A stretch of DNA of 64,000 nt from FLUQ01 sp031551515 (GTDB lineage: Bacteria; Desulfobacterota; Desulfovibrionia; Desulfovibrionales; Desulfovibrionaceae): positions 1-64,000 of the forward strand of contig JAVBNL010000007.1 of NCBI GenBank assembly GCA_031551515.1. Direction: 5' to 3'. Shown one piece after another: positions 31,569 through 41,093 of this stretch (position 1 is its first letter; every line of letters begins with the position of its first letter). Made by a program: the position numbers and the translations under genes. Below the pieces are notes generated by a model. The model had not been told where the DNA came from and did not search any database. It saw only the letters and a program-made list of their open reading frames with translations.

Positions 31569-32813
31569 CTACAACAATGGATTAGTCACGCCTTGCAGGC
31601 CGGCCAGAGCCAGCGCCAGCAACAGAGCGTTTTTCACGCCGGTCTGGCTGTTCGCCGGGTCGAACCATTCATCCAGGGTGTGCGTGCCGCCGGTGTCGCC
31701 GCCGGTGCGCAGCACCACGGCGGGAATGCCCCGGCTGATAGGCGCGTTGGCGTTGGTGCTTGAATGGGGCATCAGCACGGGTTCCGCCCCCACGGCCAGC
31801 GTCGCGGCCCAGGTGGCCTGCACGATGGTCGAATCTTGCGCCTGTTCACCCGCGGGCCTGTCGCCGAGGGGCAGAACATCCAGCGTGATGCGCGCGCCGC
31901 TTGCCTCGCGGAAGCGGTTTTCTTCATCCACGGCGTCTTTCGCCAGCGCCAGCATGCGCGTTTCAAGCTCCGTCAGGGAGGCGGAAGAGACAGAGCGCAT
32001 ATCCAGCTTGCAGCGGGCTTCAAGCGCGATGGAGTTCACCGAGGTTCCGCCGGAAACCACCCCCACGGTATAGGTCGTTTTAGGCGTATCCTGCGTAGCC
32101 ACGTCCGCCATTTTCGCGATGGCGCGGCCCATGGCGTGAATGGGGCTGGGTAGGCCGTAGGCCGACCAGCTGTGCCCGCCGGGCCCTTTGAACACCAGCT
32201 CGTAGCGCCGCGAACCCACGGCGCCGTAAACGATGTTGCCCGCGCTGCCCGGTTCGATGCTGACCACGGCTTTAACGGCCGGGTGGTCGTCCAAAAGCCC
32301 CTTGATGCCCCGGATGTCGCCCTCGCCCTCTTCGCCGGAGGTGCCGCCGATAAGCAGCGAATGCACAGGGGCAAGGCCCGCGTGGCGCATGGCCCGCAAA
32401 ACCGCCAGCACGGTGGCCAGTCCCGCCGTGTCGTCGCCGATGCCGGGGCAATAGAGGCGGCCGTCTTTTTCCGTCACGGCAAGCGGGGTCGCTTTGGCGA
32501 ACACGGTATCAAGGTGGCCCTCAAGAACGACCTGGGGGCCGGAGGCCGCTTCGCCGGGCACAAAGCCGAAGGCGTTGTCGTGCGCATCGATGAAGCAGCC
32601 GGATGCGCCGTATTCTTCCAACTTCTTTTTGAACATGGGCGAGCGCAGTTCCTTTTCCATGAACGGCGCGCCGTGCAACAGAGCCATTTCTCTGATTTCC
32701 GCCACTTTTTTATCGTGGTCGGCGTCAATGAAGGCCAGGGCGCGCCGCACTTTCGCATCGGCCAAAAGCGCGTCAAAGACGGCCTGTATGTCGGAACGGA
32801 TCTGATAGTTCAT
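31569..32813 (-). CDS. M20-family metallopeptidase / amidohydrolase
   Basis: 414 aa from ATG 32813 with AAGGACG upstream; the larger frame to 33131 is not supported. Cytoplasmic two-domain zinc enzyme of the ArgE/DapE/CPG2 family. First zinc-site motif EGHLDTVFAK, bridging Asp in CPGIGDDTAGLA, catalytic Glu pair GTSGEEGEGD, and dimer-domain GPGGHSWSAYG. The C-terminal His is supplied late by a THTLDEW segment. It is a paralogue of the gene at 50580 (same order PMFKKKLEEYG, VTEKDGxxxCPGI). Substrate unknown; peptides or N-acyl amino acids are usual. It stands upstream of ahbC on the same strand, 27 bp apart, so co-transcription is possible. Confidence 0.88.
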   Translation of the reverse strand: MNYQIRSDIQAVFDALLADAKVRRALAFIDADHDKKVAEIREMALLHGAPFMEKELRSPMFKKKLEEYGASGCFIDAHDNAFGFVPGEAASGPQVVLEGHLDTVFAKATPLAVTEKDGRLYCPGIGDDTAGLATVLAVLRAMRHAGLAPVHSLLIGGTSGEEGEGDIRGIKGLLDDHPAVKAVVSIEPGSAGNIVYGAVGSRRYELVFKGPGGHSWSAYGLPSPIHAMGRAIAKMADVATQDTPKTTYTVGVVSGGTSVNSIALEARCKLDMRSVSSASLTELETRMLALAKDAVDEENRFREASGARITLDVLPLGDRPAGEQAQDSTIVQATWAATLAVGAEPVLMPHSSTNANAPISRGIPAVVLRTGGDTGGTHTLDEWFDPANSQTGVKNALLLALALAGLQGVTNPLL

Positions 32814-32897
32814 AGGATACGTCCTTACTTTTAGCGTAAGCCTATATACTACTCCAGCCATCAGGGGAATGCAAACGGGAGGGGAGGATGCGCAACG

Positions 32898-33140
32898 GTG
32901 CGGCCCATGCGCAGAGAAGTGACCGTCACCCTGGATGATCGAGGCAATGAACTGACCTTTCGCATTCGCGAAATGAGCGCGCTGCAGCTTGAGCGCTGGA
33001 TCATGCGCGCCTGCCTGGTCGCGGCCAGGGGCGGCGTGAAGCTGCCCGACGGCATGGACATGCACGCGGTGCTCAACTTCATCCGCCAGGGCGACTATAA
33101 AACCGTGCTGCAGATATTGTCGGGCATTCAACTGGCATGA
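32898..33140 (+). CDS. orphan small protein resembling phage tail assembly chaperones
   Basis: 80 aa, GTG start with GGGGAGG upstream (an ATG three codons on is the alternative). Its pattern (VTVTLDDRGNELTFRIREMSALQLERWIMRAC) resembles the first part of putative tail assembly chaperones of Mu-like and other tailed phages, which are usually about 110-130 aa. This copy ends early, and no other phage gene is adjacent, so it may be a prophage remnant or a domesticated short gene. It lies directly upstream of the SRP RNA gene. The family call is from memory and moderate. Confidence 0.55.
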   Translation: MRPMRREVTVTLDDRGNELTFRIREMSALQLERWIMRACLVAARGGVKLPDGMDMHAVLNFIRQGDYKTVLQILSGIQLA

Positions 33141-33205
33141 GGTTTTGCCTCAAAAATCATACTTAATAAATATGAATTTTAAAACACGCCCTGAACCCGC
33201 CATAA

Positions 33206-33240
33206 AAATTCTCGCCGCGCAAAACGGCGGGGATTTTTTT
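33206..33240 (+). terminator. terminator downstream of the orphan small ORF
   Basis: AATTCTCGCCG ... CGGCGGGGATT with a GCAAAA-type loop and a T7 tract, eight bases before the SRP RNA promoter. It insulates the RNA gene from upstream transcription. Confidence 0.75.
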
Positions 33241-33247
33241 ACCCGCC

Positions 33248-33276
33248 TTGACAGGACCCTCTGACCGGGCTAGGTT
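33248..33276 (+). promoter_or_regulatory. promoter of the SRP RNA gene
   Basis: TTGACA (33248-33253), a 17-bp spacer, TAGGTT (33271-33276), a perfect -35 box about 5-8 bp before the predicted RNA start. Confidence 0.65.
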
Positions 33277-33280
33277 GCTC

Positions 33281-33364
33281 TCGAGCCGGGCGGCGGTAAC
33301 GCCGCCAACCCCGCCAGGTCCGAAAGGAAGCAACGGTAACGGTCGTGCCGGGTGTCCGGCTCCT
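33281..33364 (+). ncRNA. ffs: signal recognition particle 4.5S RNA
   Basis: The terminal stem GAGCCGG (33283-33289) pairs with CCGGCTC (33356-33362). Between them lies the conserved domain IV core (CAGGTCCGAAAGGAAGCAACGG) with its two internal loops. The apical tetraloop is GAAA (33322-33325) rather than the more common GGAA. About 80-85 nt, a small bacterial SRP RNA that would pair with Ffh. It has its own promoter and a terminator-like stem immediately downstream. Exact 5' and 3' ends are estimates. Confidence 0.88.
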
Positions 33365-33399
33365 GGAAAGGGCGAGAGGACTTCCTTTCGCCCTTTCCG
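33365..33399 (+). terminator. hairpin ending the SRP RNA transcript
   Basis: GGAAAGGGCGA and TCGCCCTTTCC pair over an 11-bp stem right after the RNA; a moderately T-rich stretch follows (GGTTGTTGCGTATTTT). It could act as terminator or processing signal. Confidence 0.6.
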
Positions 33400-33510
33400 G
33401 TTGTTGCGTATTTTGGCATTGGAAAAACTGGCCGAATAGGCTAAAGAAAACTAGGCTTGCAAACGGGCGCGCCCGTTTCCCATATATTTCTACACATAGG
33501 GCAAATACTC

Positions 33511-34551
33511 ATGGCCAAGATAATGGATTCCGTTCTCGGTGTTTTCTCCAGCGACCTCGCCATCGACCTCGGCACGGCGAACACCTGCGTGTACGTCAAG
33601 GGCCAGGGCATCGTGCTGCGCGAACCGTCCGTCGTCGCGGTGAAAAAAGACGCCCGCGGCAGCAACGTGGTGCTGGCCGTCGGGCAAGACGCCAAGCGCA
33701 TGCTGGGCAGAACCCCCGGCAACATTCAGGCCATTCGCCCCATGAAAGACGGGGTTATCGCCGACTTTGAGGTGGCGGAAGCCATGCTGCGCCACTTTAT
33801 CTCCAAAGTGCACAATTCGCGCCGCCTGGTGCGGCCGCGCATCATGATCTGCGTGCCCACGGGCATCACCCAGGTTGAAAAACGCGCGGTCAAAGAATCG
33901 GCCCAGTCGGCCGGGGCGCGCGAAGTCTACCTGATAGAAGAACCCATGGCCGCCGCCATCGGCGCCAATCTGCCCATTCAGGAACCCACCTCGAACATGG
34001 TGGTGGATATCGGCGGCGGCACCACGGAAGTGGCGGTCATCTCGCTTTCGGGCATCGTGTATTCCAAATCCGTGCGCGTGGGCGGCGACAAGATGGACGA
34101 AGCCATCATGACCCACGTCAAACGCAAGTACAACATGCTGATAGGCGAGTCTTCCGCTGAAGACATCAAGATCCGCATCGCCTCCGCGTACCCCATGGAC
34201 CCTGAACAGGAAATGGAAGTTAAGGGCCGTGACCTTGTCACCGGTATCCCGCAGAATATAATCATCACCTCTGAAGAAGTGCGCAAAGCCATCTCCGAAC
34301 AGGTGGACAGCATCGTGCAGGCCGTGCGCATCGCGCTGGAACAAACCCCGCCGGAACTGGCCGCCGACATCGTCGACCGCGGCATCGTGCTGACCGGCGG
34401 CGGCGCGCTTCTGAAAGGCCTGGACCAGCTTCTGCGCGAAGAAACCTCTCTGCCCATCACCGTGGTGGAAGATCCGCTCTCCACCGTGGTCATCGGCACG
34501 GGCAAGGCGCTGGACAATATCCATATCCTGAAGGAGGTCTGCATAGATTAA
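33511..34551 (+). CDS. mreB: rod-shape actin homologue MreB
   Basis: 346 aa from ATG 33511 (AGGGCAAATACTC upstream is a weak ribosome-binding site; an ATG four codons later is the alternative). Forms membrane-bound ATP-dependent filaments that position wall synthesis. Actin-fold marks: IDLGTANTCVYVKGQGIV (phosphate 1), MVVDIGGGTTEVAVISL (phosphate 2) and VLTGGGALLKGLD (adenosine). The N-terminal SVLGVFSSDLAID is the usual start. First gene of a cell-shape operon reaching to 40831. Its stop (GATTAA) overlaps the proposed ATT start of mreC, so the two are translationally coupled. Confidence 0.96.
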   Translation: MAKIMDSVLGVFSSDLAIDLGTANTCVYVKGQGIVLREPSVVAVKKDARGSNVVLAVGQDAKRMLGRTPGNIQAIRPMKDGVIADFEVAEAMLRHFISKVHNSRRLVRPRIMICVPTGITQVEKRAVKESAQSAGAREVYLIEEPMAAAIGANLPIQEPTSNMVVDIGGGTTEVAVISLSGIVYSKSVRVGGDKMDEAIMTHVKRKYNMLIGESSAEDIKIRIASAYPMDPEQEMEVKGRDLVTGIPQNIIITSEEVRKAISEQVDSIVQAVRIALEQTPPELAADIVDRGIVLTGGGALLKGLDQLLREETSLPITVVEDPLSTVVIGTGKALDNIHILKEVCID

Positions 34552-35503
34552 CGCCCTCAGGATTCGCCGCATTGTCTGGGCGGTCATTTTCGCCCTCTTT
34601 GCGTTTCTTGCCTTGTATACATGGAACGCGCGCACAGGATACCTCGACGCCCTGGCGGAACGCAGCGGCCTGGAAGTCACCGGCTATTTGCTGCGACCCG
34701 GCATCTGGGCCAAAGATGAAATCACCGGGTACTGGCAGCAGTATCTGGCCCTTGTGGGCGTCGCCGAAGAAAACACCCGCCTGCGCGAAGAAATGCGCAA
34801 GGCGGAGCAATATATCGCTTCCCTTCGTGAAGACCAGGCGGAACTCGCCCGCCTGCGCTCTCTCGTCACCCTTCCCCCGCCCGAACACTGGACAACCCTT
34901 GGCGTTCGCGTGCTGGCGGGCCGTTTCGGCCCCGGCGCCGCGCTTGAATCGGTCATGATCAACCGGGGTTTCGCCACGGGCGCCGCGCCCGGCACCCCGC
35001 TCGTCACGCACCAGGGCCTGGCGGGCAAAGTCTTTCGCGCATCCCCGCACACCGCTACCGCGCTGCTGCTTACCGACAGGGCTTTTCGGGTTTCCGTCAT
35101 CAGCCAGAAAGGCAGAGTGCCCGGCGTACTGGTCGGGGGCGGACCCCGCTCCAACCTTGAGGTACGCTACATGGCCCCCAACCTGCTGGTTGAAGCCGGG
35201 GATCTGCTGGTCACTTCCGGGCTGGACGGCGACTTTCCCAAAGGCATACCCGTGGCCCGCATTCTCAGCGCGGAGCCGGGCAACGAATCGCTGTTCCAGC
35301 AGGTGCAGGCCGCCCCGCTCGTCACGCTGGAAACCATGGAAGAGGCGCTGCTGCTTATTCCCCCCTCTTCTTTTTCCGGCAAGAAAAACGAACCGCAAAG
35401 CATAACGGGGCCGATTGCCCCCGCGCCGCGCCAGGCAGCCAGAGGCAACGCGACCCTTACGGGGCAGAGCGGGGCCCCCGCCCGCCGGCCGGGAGGCCGC
35501 TGA
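34547..35503 (+). CDS. mreC: rod-shape protein MreC, apparent ATT start
   Basis: 318 aa if started at ATT 34547. The frame is closed by TAG at 34544-34546, and there is no ATG, GTG or TTG before TTG 34613. AAGGAGG (34531-34537) is placed correctly for ATT, and translating from there restores the single N-terminal TM helix (IVWAVIFALFAFLALYTW) that MreC needs; starting at 34613 would delete it. Then comes a coiled-coil (EENTRLREEMRKAEQYIASLREDQ) and the beta-rich MreC core (VLAGRFGPGAALESVMINRG... VTSGLDGDFPKGIPVARI). The C-terminal tail is P/A/R-rich. It links MreB to PBP2 and RodA in the periplasm. Confidence 0.9.
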   Translation: MNALRIRRIVWAVIFALFAFLALYTWNARTGYLDALAERSGLEVTGYLLRPGIWAKDEITGYWQQYLALVGVAEENTRLREEMRKAEQYIASLREDQAELARLRSLVTLPPPEHWTTLGVRVLAGRFGPGAALESVMINRGFATGAAPGTPLVTHQGLAGKVFRASPHTATALLLTDRAFRVSVISQKGRVPGVLVGGGPRSNLEVRYMAPNLLVEAGDLLVTSGLDGDFPKGIPVARILSAEPGNESLFQQVQAAPLVTLETMEEALLLIPPSSFSGKKNEPQSITGPIAPAPRQAARGNATLTGQSGAPARRPGGR

Positions 35504-35507
35504 CGGT

Positions 35508-35996
35508 ATGGCCGCCGCCTACCCTTTTGCCTGGCGCAATTTCTTCTGGTGGCTGGCCTACGGATTTGTCGCGCTGCTGGTGCAGTCGCGCCTGCCGGGC
35601 ATTGACGCCTTTCTTCCCGGCCTGATCATCGCCTGCCAGGAAGAGCGGCCGCAGCAGCTTTTCTGGCTTCTTCTCGCCGCCATTTTGATACAGGAAGGCA
35701 CGGGAGGCTTCGCTTTCGGCGGAACCCTGCTGTGGTACGGTTTCTTGCTGCTTCTCTTCCGGCTCGGCGAGTTTTTTTTCGCCACGGCCGGCTTTTTTTT
35801 CGTGATGCTGCTTGCGCTGGGCATGTCCGTTCTGCACGCCTGCCTGCTTTTCACATTCGGCGCCTTGCAGAACATGCCTGTTCCGCTCTCTCGCCTGGCG
35901 GAAACCGCACTCATCCAGGCGGCGCTTATCCCCCTCTTGTGGGGACCGGCTTTGTTAACCCGCAACAAGGTTCTACGCCATGAACATGGAATTTGA
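35508..35996 (+). CDS. mreD: rod-shape protein MreD
   Basis: 162 aa from ATG 35508 with GGGAGGCC upstream; earlier in-frame codons are inside mreC. Four to five TM helices, rich in Phe and Leu (FLLLLFRLGEFFFATAGFFF), as usual for MreD, a poorly conserved small membrane partner of MreC. Its position between mreC and the PBP2 gene is the main support. The 3' end overlaps the mrdA start by 17 bp. The sequence alone would be hard to name. Confidence 0.8.
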   Translation: MAAAYPFAWRNFFWWLAYGFVALLVQSRLPGIDAFLPGLIIACQEERPQQLFWLLLAAILIQEGTGGFAFGGTLLWYGFLLLLFRLGEFFFATAGFFFVMLLALGMSVLHACLLFTFGALQNMPVPLSRLAETALIQAALIPLLWGPALLTRNKVLRHEHGI

Positions 35997-37794
35997 ACCG
36001 GAAGGGTACCAAGCCCCGCGCATCGGCCTTTTTCTGCTGTATGCCTGCATCGCCTTTCTGTTCCTGTTTTTCACCCTGCGATTCTGGTACCTGCAAGTGC
36101 TGCGCGGCGAAGATTACGCCCGCCAGGCGCAAGAAAACCGCCTGCACCCGGAACGCATCTATTCCAACCGGGGGCTGATTCTGGACAGGCAGGGCAGGCT
36201 TCTGGCCGAGAACCGCCCGGCCTACTGCATCGCCATAACCCGTGACGACTGCCCCGACGTTCCCGCAAGCCTGGCCCAGCTCAGCCAATGGACGGGCGTT
36301 CCGCTTGAAACGCTGACCGCCAAGTACATGCAGGACAGGAACAAGGTCTCTTCTTTCGAGCCGCAGATTCTTCTTTCGGACATTTCTTTCGACGCCCTGG
36401 TGCAGATCGAGATGAAGCTGCCGCAATGGCCGGGGCTTTCCATCGTCATCCGCCAGCGCCGCCACTACCCGCAGGGCCCGCTCTTCTCACACATACTCGG
36501 CTACGTGGCGGAAGCGGGCGAAAAAGAGCTGGATGCCGACAAGGAACTGGCGCCGGGCGACATCGTGGGCAAACAGGGCCTTGAGCTGCGCCTTGAAAAG
36601 CAGTTGCGCGGTAAAAAAGGCCTGCAGGAAATAGAAGCGGACGCCAAAGGCAGGCAGCTTGCGCGGGACGTGAAAGAGCCCCCCATCGGCGGCGAGAACG
36701 TTCTGCTTTCTCTGGACCTGGATATGCAGCAGGCCGCCGCCGACGCGCTGGGCGACGAAGCGGGCAGCATTGTGGTCATGGAGCCTTCAACCGGCCGCCT
36801 GGTCGCGCTCTTGACCAAACCGGCCTTTGACAACAACGCCTTTGCCGCGCGCCTTTCGCACAAAGAGTGGGAGGCGTTGCGCACCGACCCCCGCCATCCG
36901 CTGATGAACCGCAGCATCCAGAGCGTGTATCCCCCCGGTTCCGTCTGGAAACTGATGATGGCCGGGCTCGTCCTTTCCGAAGGCATCAGCCCGAGAGACT
37001 CTGTTAACTGTTCCGGCTCCGTGCAGCTCGGCACCCACACGTTCCGCTGCTGGAAAGCCGGAGGCCACGGCCGGATCGACCTGGTGCAGTCGCTGGTGCA
37101 TTCGTGCGACGTATACTACTATCAGATGGGCGAAAGAATCGGCATCGACAAACTGGCGGCGTTCGCCAAAGCTTGCGGCTTCGGCGACGTCACGGGCATC
37201 AATCTGCCTCACGAGCAAAAGGGCCTGGTGCCTGACAGGGCCTGGCGACGCAGCCGCGGCGAAACCTGGCAGAAAGGGGAAACACTCAACGTTTCCATCG
37301 GCCAGGGCTCCACCCTGGTCACCCCCATTCAGCTTGCGGACTTTGTTTCCGCCCTGGTCAACGACGGGGTCATGCTCAAACCCAACTTGTCGGCCACAGC
37401 CCCGCCGGAAAAGAAGGGCGTATTGCCTATGAAGCCGGAAGCGCGCAAATTCATTCTGGACGCCATGCGCCAAACGGTGGATTCCGGCACCGCGCGGGTG
37501 CTCAAACGCCCCGACGCCATCATCGGCGGCAAAACCGGCACGGCCCAGGTGGTGAAAATCGGCGACGTACGCCTGAAAAAGCACCAGATGAGCTACGAGC
37601 ATCGCGACCACGCCTGGATAGCCTCCTGGGGCATAAAAGGCGACAAGACCTATGTGGTCATCGTCATGCTGGAACACGGCGGAGGCGGCAGTTCCGCCGC
37701 CGGACCCGTGGCCAGGAAAATGTATGAGAGCCTTTTCGGCCCCGTTCCCGCAGTCCCCGCGGTCCCCGCGGCGAGAGCCGCGGAAAGCCAGTGA
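35980..37794 (+). CDS. mrdA: penicillin-binding protein 2 (elongation transpeptidase)
   Basis: 604 aa. Class B PBP that crosslinks peptidoglycan in the elongasome together with RodA. One TM helix (about 15-40), the pedestal domain (SNRGLILDRQGRLLAENRPAYCI), then the transpeptidase domain: SxxK is SVWK (Ser321, Lys324), the SxN-type motif reads SCD, as often in PBP2, and KTG is at 518-520 (GGKTGTAQ). The C-terminus has a small VPAVPAVPA repeat followed by an ARAA tail, a probable low-complexity linker. ATG codons at 35980 and 35986 are both possible. It overlaps mreD by 17 bp, which fits a coupled operon. Confidence 0.95.
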   Translation: MNMEFEPEGYQAPRIGLFLLYACIAFLFLFFTLRFWYLQVLRGEDYARQAQENRLHPERIYSNRGLILDRQGRLLAENRPAYCIAITRDDCPDVPASLAQLSQWTGVPLETLTAKYMQDRNKVSSFEPQILLSDISFDALVQIEMKLPQWPGLSIVIRQRRHYPQGPLFSHILGYVAEAGEKELDADKELAPGDIVGKQGLELRLEKQLRGKKGLQEIEADAKGRQLARDVKEPPIGGENVLLSLDLDMQQAAADALGDEAGSIVVMEPSTGRLVALLTKPAFDNNAFAARLSHKEWEALRTDPRHPLMNRSIQSVYPPGSVWKLMMAGLVLSEGISPRDSVNCSGSVQLGTHTFRCWKAGGHGRIDLVQSLVHSCDVYYYQMGERIGIDKLAAFAKACGFGDVTGINLPHEQKGLVPDRAWRRSRGETWQKGETLNVSIGQGSTLVTPIQLADFVSALVNDGVMLKPNLSATAPPEKKGVLPMKPEARKFILDAMRQTVDSGTARVLKRPDAIIGGKTGTAQVVKIGDVRLKKHQMSYEHRDHAWIASWGIKGDKTYVVIVMLEHGGGGSSAAGPVARKMYESLFGPVPAVPAVPAARAAESQ

Positions 37795-37803
37795 GTTTTG
37801 GTT

Positions 37804-38919
37804 ATGAGCCCCATTGACCGCCGCCTTATCACCCACGCCAACTGGAGCCTGATCGGCTTCATGGCTTTGCTGTTTCTTATCGGCCTTGCCAATCTGTATT
37901 CCGCCAGCGGCGTCCGCCTGGGCGAAGGGCTCGAGGTTTCTTCGTACTATCAAAAGCAAATGATCTGGGGGGGCCTGGGCATTCTGCTCATGGCCGGCAT
38001 CATGGCCTTTGATTACCGTCACCTGAAAAGCCTGGCCCCGCCCCTGTTTATTTGCAGCATCGTGCTCTTGGTGCTGGTGCTGCTTTTCGGCAAATCCGCC
38101 AAAGGCGCGGCCCGCTGGCTGCATTTCGGCGGTTTTACCTTTCAGCCGAGCGAATTGGCGAAAATCAGCGTGCTGCTTATGGCCGCGAAAATGCTCGCCC
38201 TGACCCGCGAACCCCTGGGCTGGAAACAGTTCTTCCTGGTGCTGGGCATGGGCCTCATACCCGCCGGGCTTATTTTCAAACAGCCCGACCTGGGCACCTG
38301 TTTGCTGGTGGTGCTGCTGCTGGCGGGTATGATTTTGTACCGCGGGGTCAAAGGCTATGTGTTCAAAACCTGCTGCGTCGTCATTCCGGCGGTGCCGCCG
38401 CTCGGCTGGCTGTTTCTCAAGCCCTATCAGAAGCAGCGCCTGCTGACTTTCTGGGACCCCACCAATGACCCCTTGCACACTGGCTATCACATCAACCAGT
38501 CGCATATCGCCATCGGCTCGGGCCAGATGTGGGGCAAGGGCTTTCTGGAAGGTACGCAAAACCAGTTGCGCTTTCTGCCTGAAAAGCACACGGACTTCGC
38601 CTTTGCGGTGTTCGGCGAAGAGCACGGTTTTGTCGGTTGCGTGCTGCTGCTGGCGGTTTTCTGTCTCTTTCTGCTCAGCATACTGCACACCGCCCGCGAC
38701 GCCAAAGACCGTTTCGGCAGCATTCTGGTGGCCGGGGTCTTTTTTTATTTTTTCTGGCAAATCCTGATCAACATGGGCATGACAATGGGTTTGATGCCGG
38801 TCGTGGGCATTCCTTTGCCCTTTATCAGCTACGGCGGTTCCGCGACCCTGGTCAATTTCTGCCTTTTGGGAATGGTTCTCAACGTTTCCATGCGGCGCTT
38901 CGTGTTTAAAGCCACGTAA
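37804..38919 (+). CDS. rodA: RodA, SEDS peptidoglycan glycosyltransferase
   Basis: 371 aa from ATG 37804; TTG 37798 is in frame but less likely. Ten TM helices of the SEDS family, polymerising lipid II with PBP2. Marks: ARWLHFGGFTFQPSELAKISVLLMAAK, KQPDLGTCLLVVLLLAGM, the H-rich LPEKHTDFAFAVFGEEHGFVGC and LPFISYGGSATLVNFCLLGMVLNV. The Asp in the large loop (KQPDLGT/SHIAIGSG regions) is present. It follows mrdA by 9 bp in the standard order. Bactofilin and a phosphoglycosyltransferase gene come next. Confidence 0.95.
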   Translation: MSPIDRRLITHANWSLIGFMALLFLIGLANLYSASGVRLGEGLEVSSYYQKQMIWGGLGILLMAGIMAFDYRHLKSLAPPLFICSIVLLVLVLLFGKSAKGAARWLHFGGFTFQPSELAKISVLLMAAKMLALTREPLGWKQFFLVLGMGLIPAGLIFKQPDLGTCLLVVLLLAGMILYRGVKGYVFKTCCVVIPAVPPLGWLFLKPYQKQRLLTFWDPTNDPLHTGYHINQSHIAIGSGQMWGKGFLEGTQNQLRFLPEKHTDFAFAVFGEEHGFVGCVLLLAVFCLFLLSILHTARDAKDRFGSILVAGVFFYFFWQILINMGMTMGLMPVVGIPLPFISYGGSATLVNFCLLGMVLNVSMRRFVFKAT

Positions 38920-39011
38920 TGGGCCGCGCACGGGATCGCGCTTGATTTTTGCATGAAATTGCGGCAATATGGACTGCTATGCTACGGACATTGCCGGCAA
39001 AGGAGCGGATC

Positions 39012-39374
39012 ATGGCGAAAGATGAAATCAATGCCTTTCTCGGCGCAGGCACCGTGTACCAGGGGCAGTTGAATTTTCTGGGCGCCGTGCGCATTGACGG
39101 GCAATTCACCGGCGAAATCAAGTCCGAAGGCACGCTCATTCTCGGCCAGGACGCCAAGGTTGAAGGCAACGTCTCCGTCAGTCAGCTGATTTTGAACGGC
39201 AGCATCAGCGGCGACATAACCGTCGCGGGCAAAACCGTCATGCACAAAACTGCGCAGCTCACCGGCGAGCTTACGACCAAATCGCTGATCATGGAAGAAG
39301 GCGCCGTTCTGCATGGCAACATTGTCATGTCCCCCGCGCGGAAAAACGCCGCCGGCAAGGATTCCCCCAACTGA
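39012..39374 (+). CDS. bactofilin
   Basis: 120 aa from ATG 39012 with AAAGGAGCGGATC upstream; the longer frame to 38949 is not supported. A DUF583/bactofilin beta-helix core: NAFLGAGTVYQGQLNFLGAVRIDGQFTGEI, then successive hexapeptide-like turns (GTLILGQDAKVEGNVSVSQLILNGSISGDITV). Bactofilins form nucleotide-free filaments that scaffold wall enzymes. It lies 93 bp after rodA at the end of the elongasome operon, suggesting a role in cell shape. A short membrane-targeting N-terminus (MAKDEINA) and a K/A-rich C-terminus flank the core. Confidence 0.9.
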   Translation: MAKDEINAFLGAGTVYQGQLNFLGAVRIDGQFTGEIKSEGTLILGQDAKVEGNVSVSQLILNGSISGDITVAGKTVMHKTAQLTGELTTKSLIMEEGAVLHGNIVMSPARKNAAGKDSPN

Positions 39375-39397
39375 GCACGCCGTGAGGTTCATGCCCC

Positions 39398-40831
<1,434 letters not shown>

Positions 40832-41093
40832 GATGACGGCCGGTCGGCCGCCCTGGCCGACACGGCCTATCGGGCCGGGATGTTGTGCCGGCGCGACAGC
40901 CGCCGGGGAATAAATCCCCGGCTTATTGCTTCGAACACGATATTCGGCGACTCCCCGGCCCTCCGCTGCGCGGCTGCCGCACATCCTGTGCCCCCCGCAA
41001 AAAAAAGCAAGCGGCCCGTTTTGTTACTCAATTGGAACAAAACGGGCCGCTTGACGCTGCATTTGGGCAAAAGGCTTGCGGAGAAACAGGCTC
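40832..41093. other. intergenic region between convergent genes
   Basis: 262 bp with no gene. It holds a GCCGGGG-AATAAAT-CCCCGGC hairpin (about 40901-40922), one copy of a dispersed 16-mer hairpin (40976-40991) and the lptD terminator. Confidence 0.6.
41011..41050 (-). terminator. terminator of lptD
   Basis: A 15-bp perfect stem (GCGGCCCGTTTTGTT and complement) with a 10-base loop; on the minus strand a T-rich tract follows (the A-rich 40999-41010). Confidence 0.85.

Noticed and set aside
36787..38967. 726-codon minus-strand frame over mrdA/rodA
   Set aside because: Antisense shadow of well-conserved PBP2 and RodA; composition is not protein-like.
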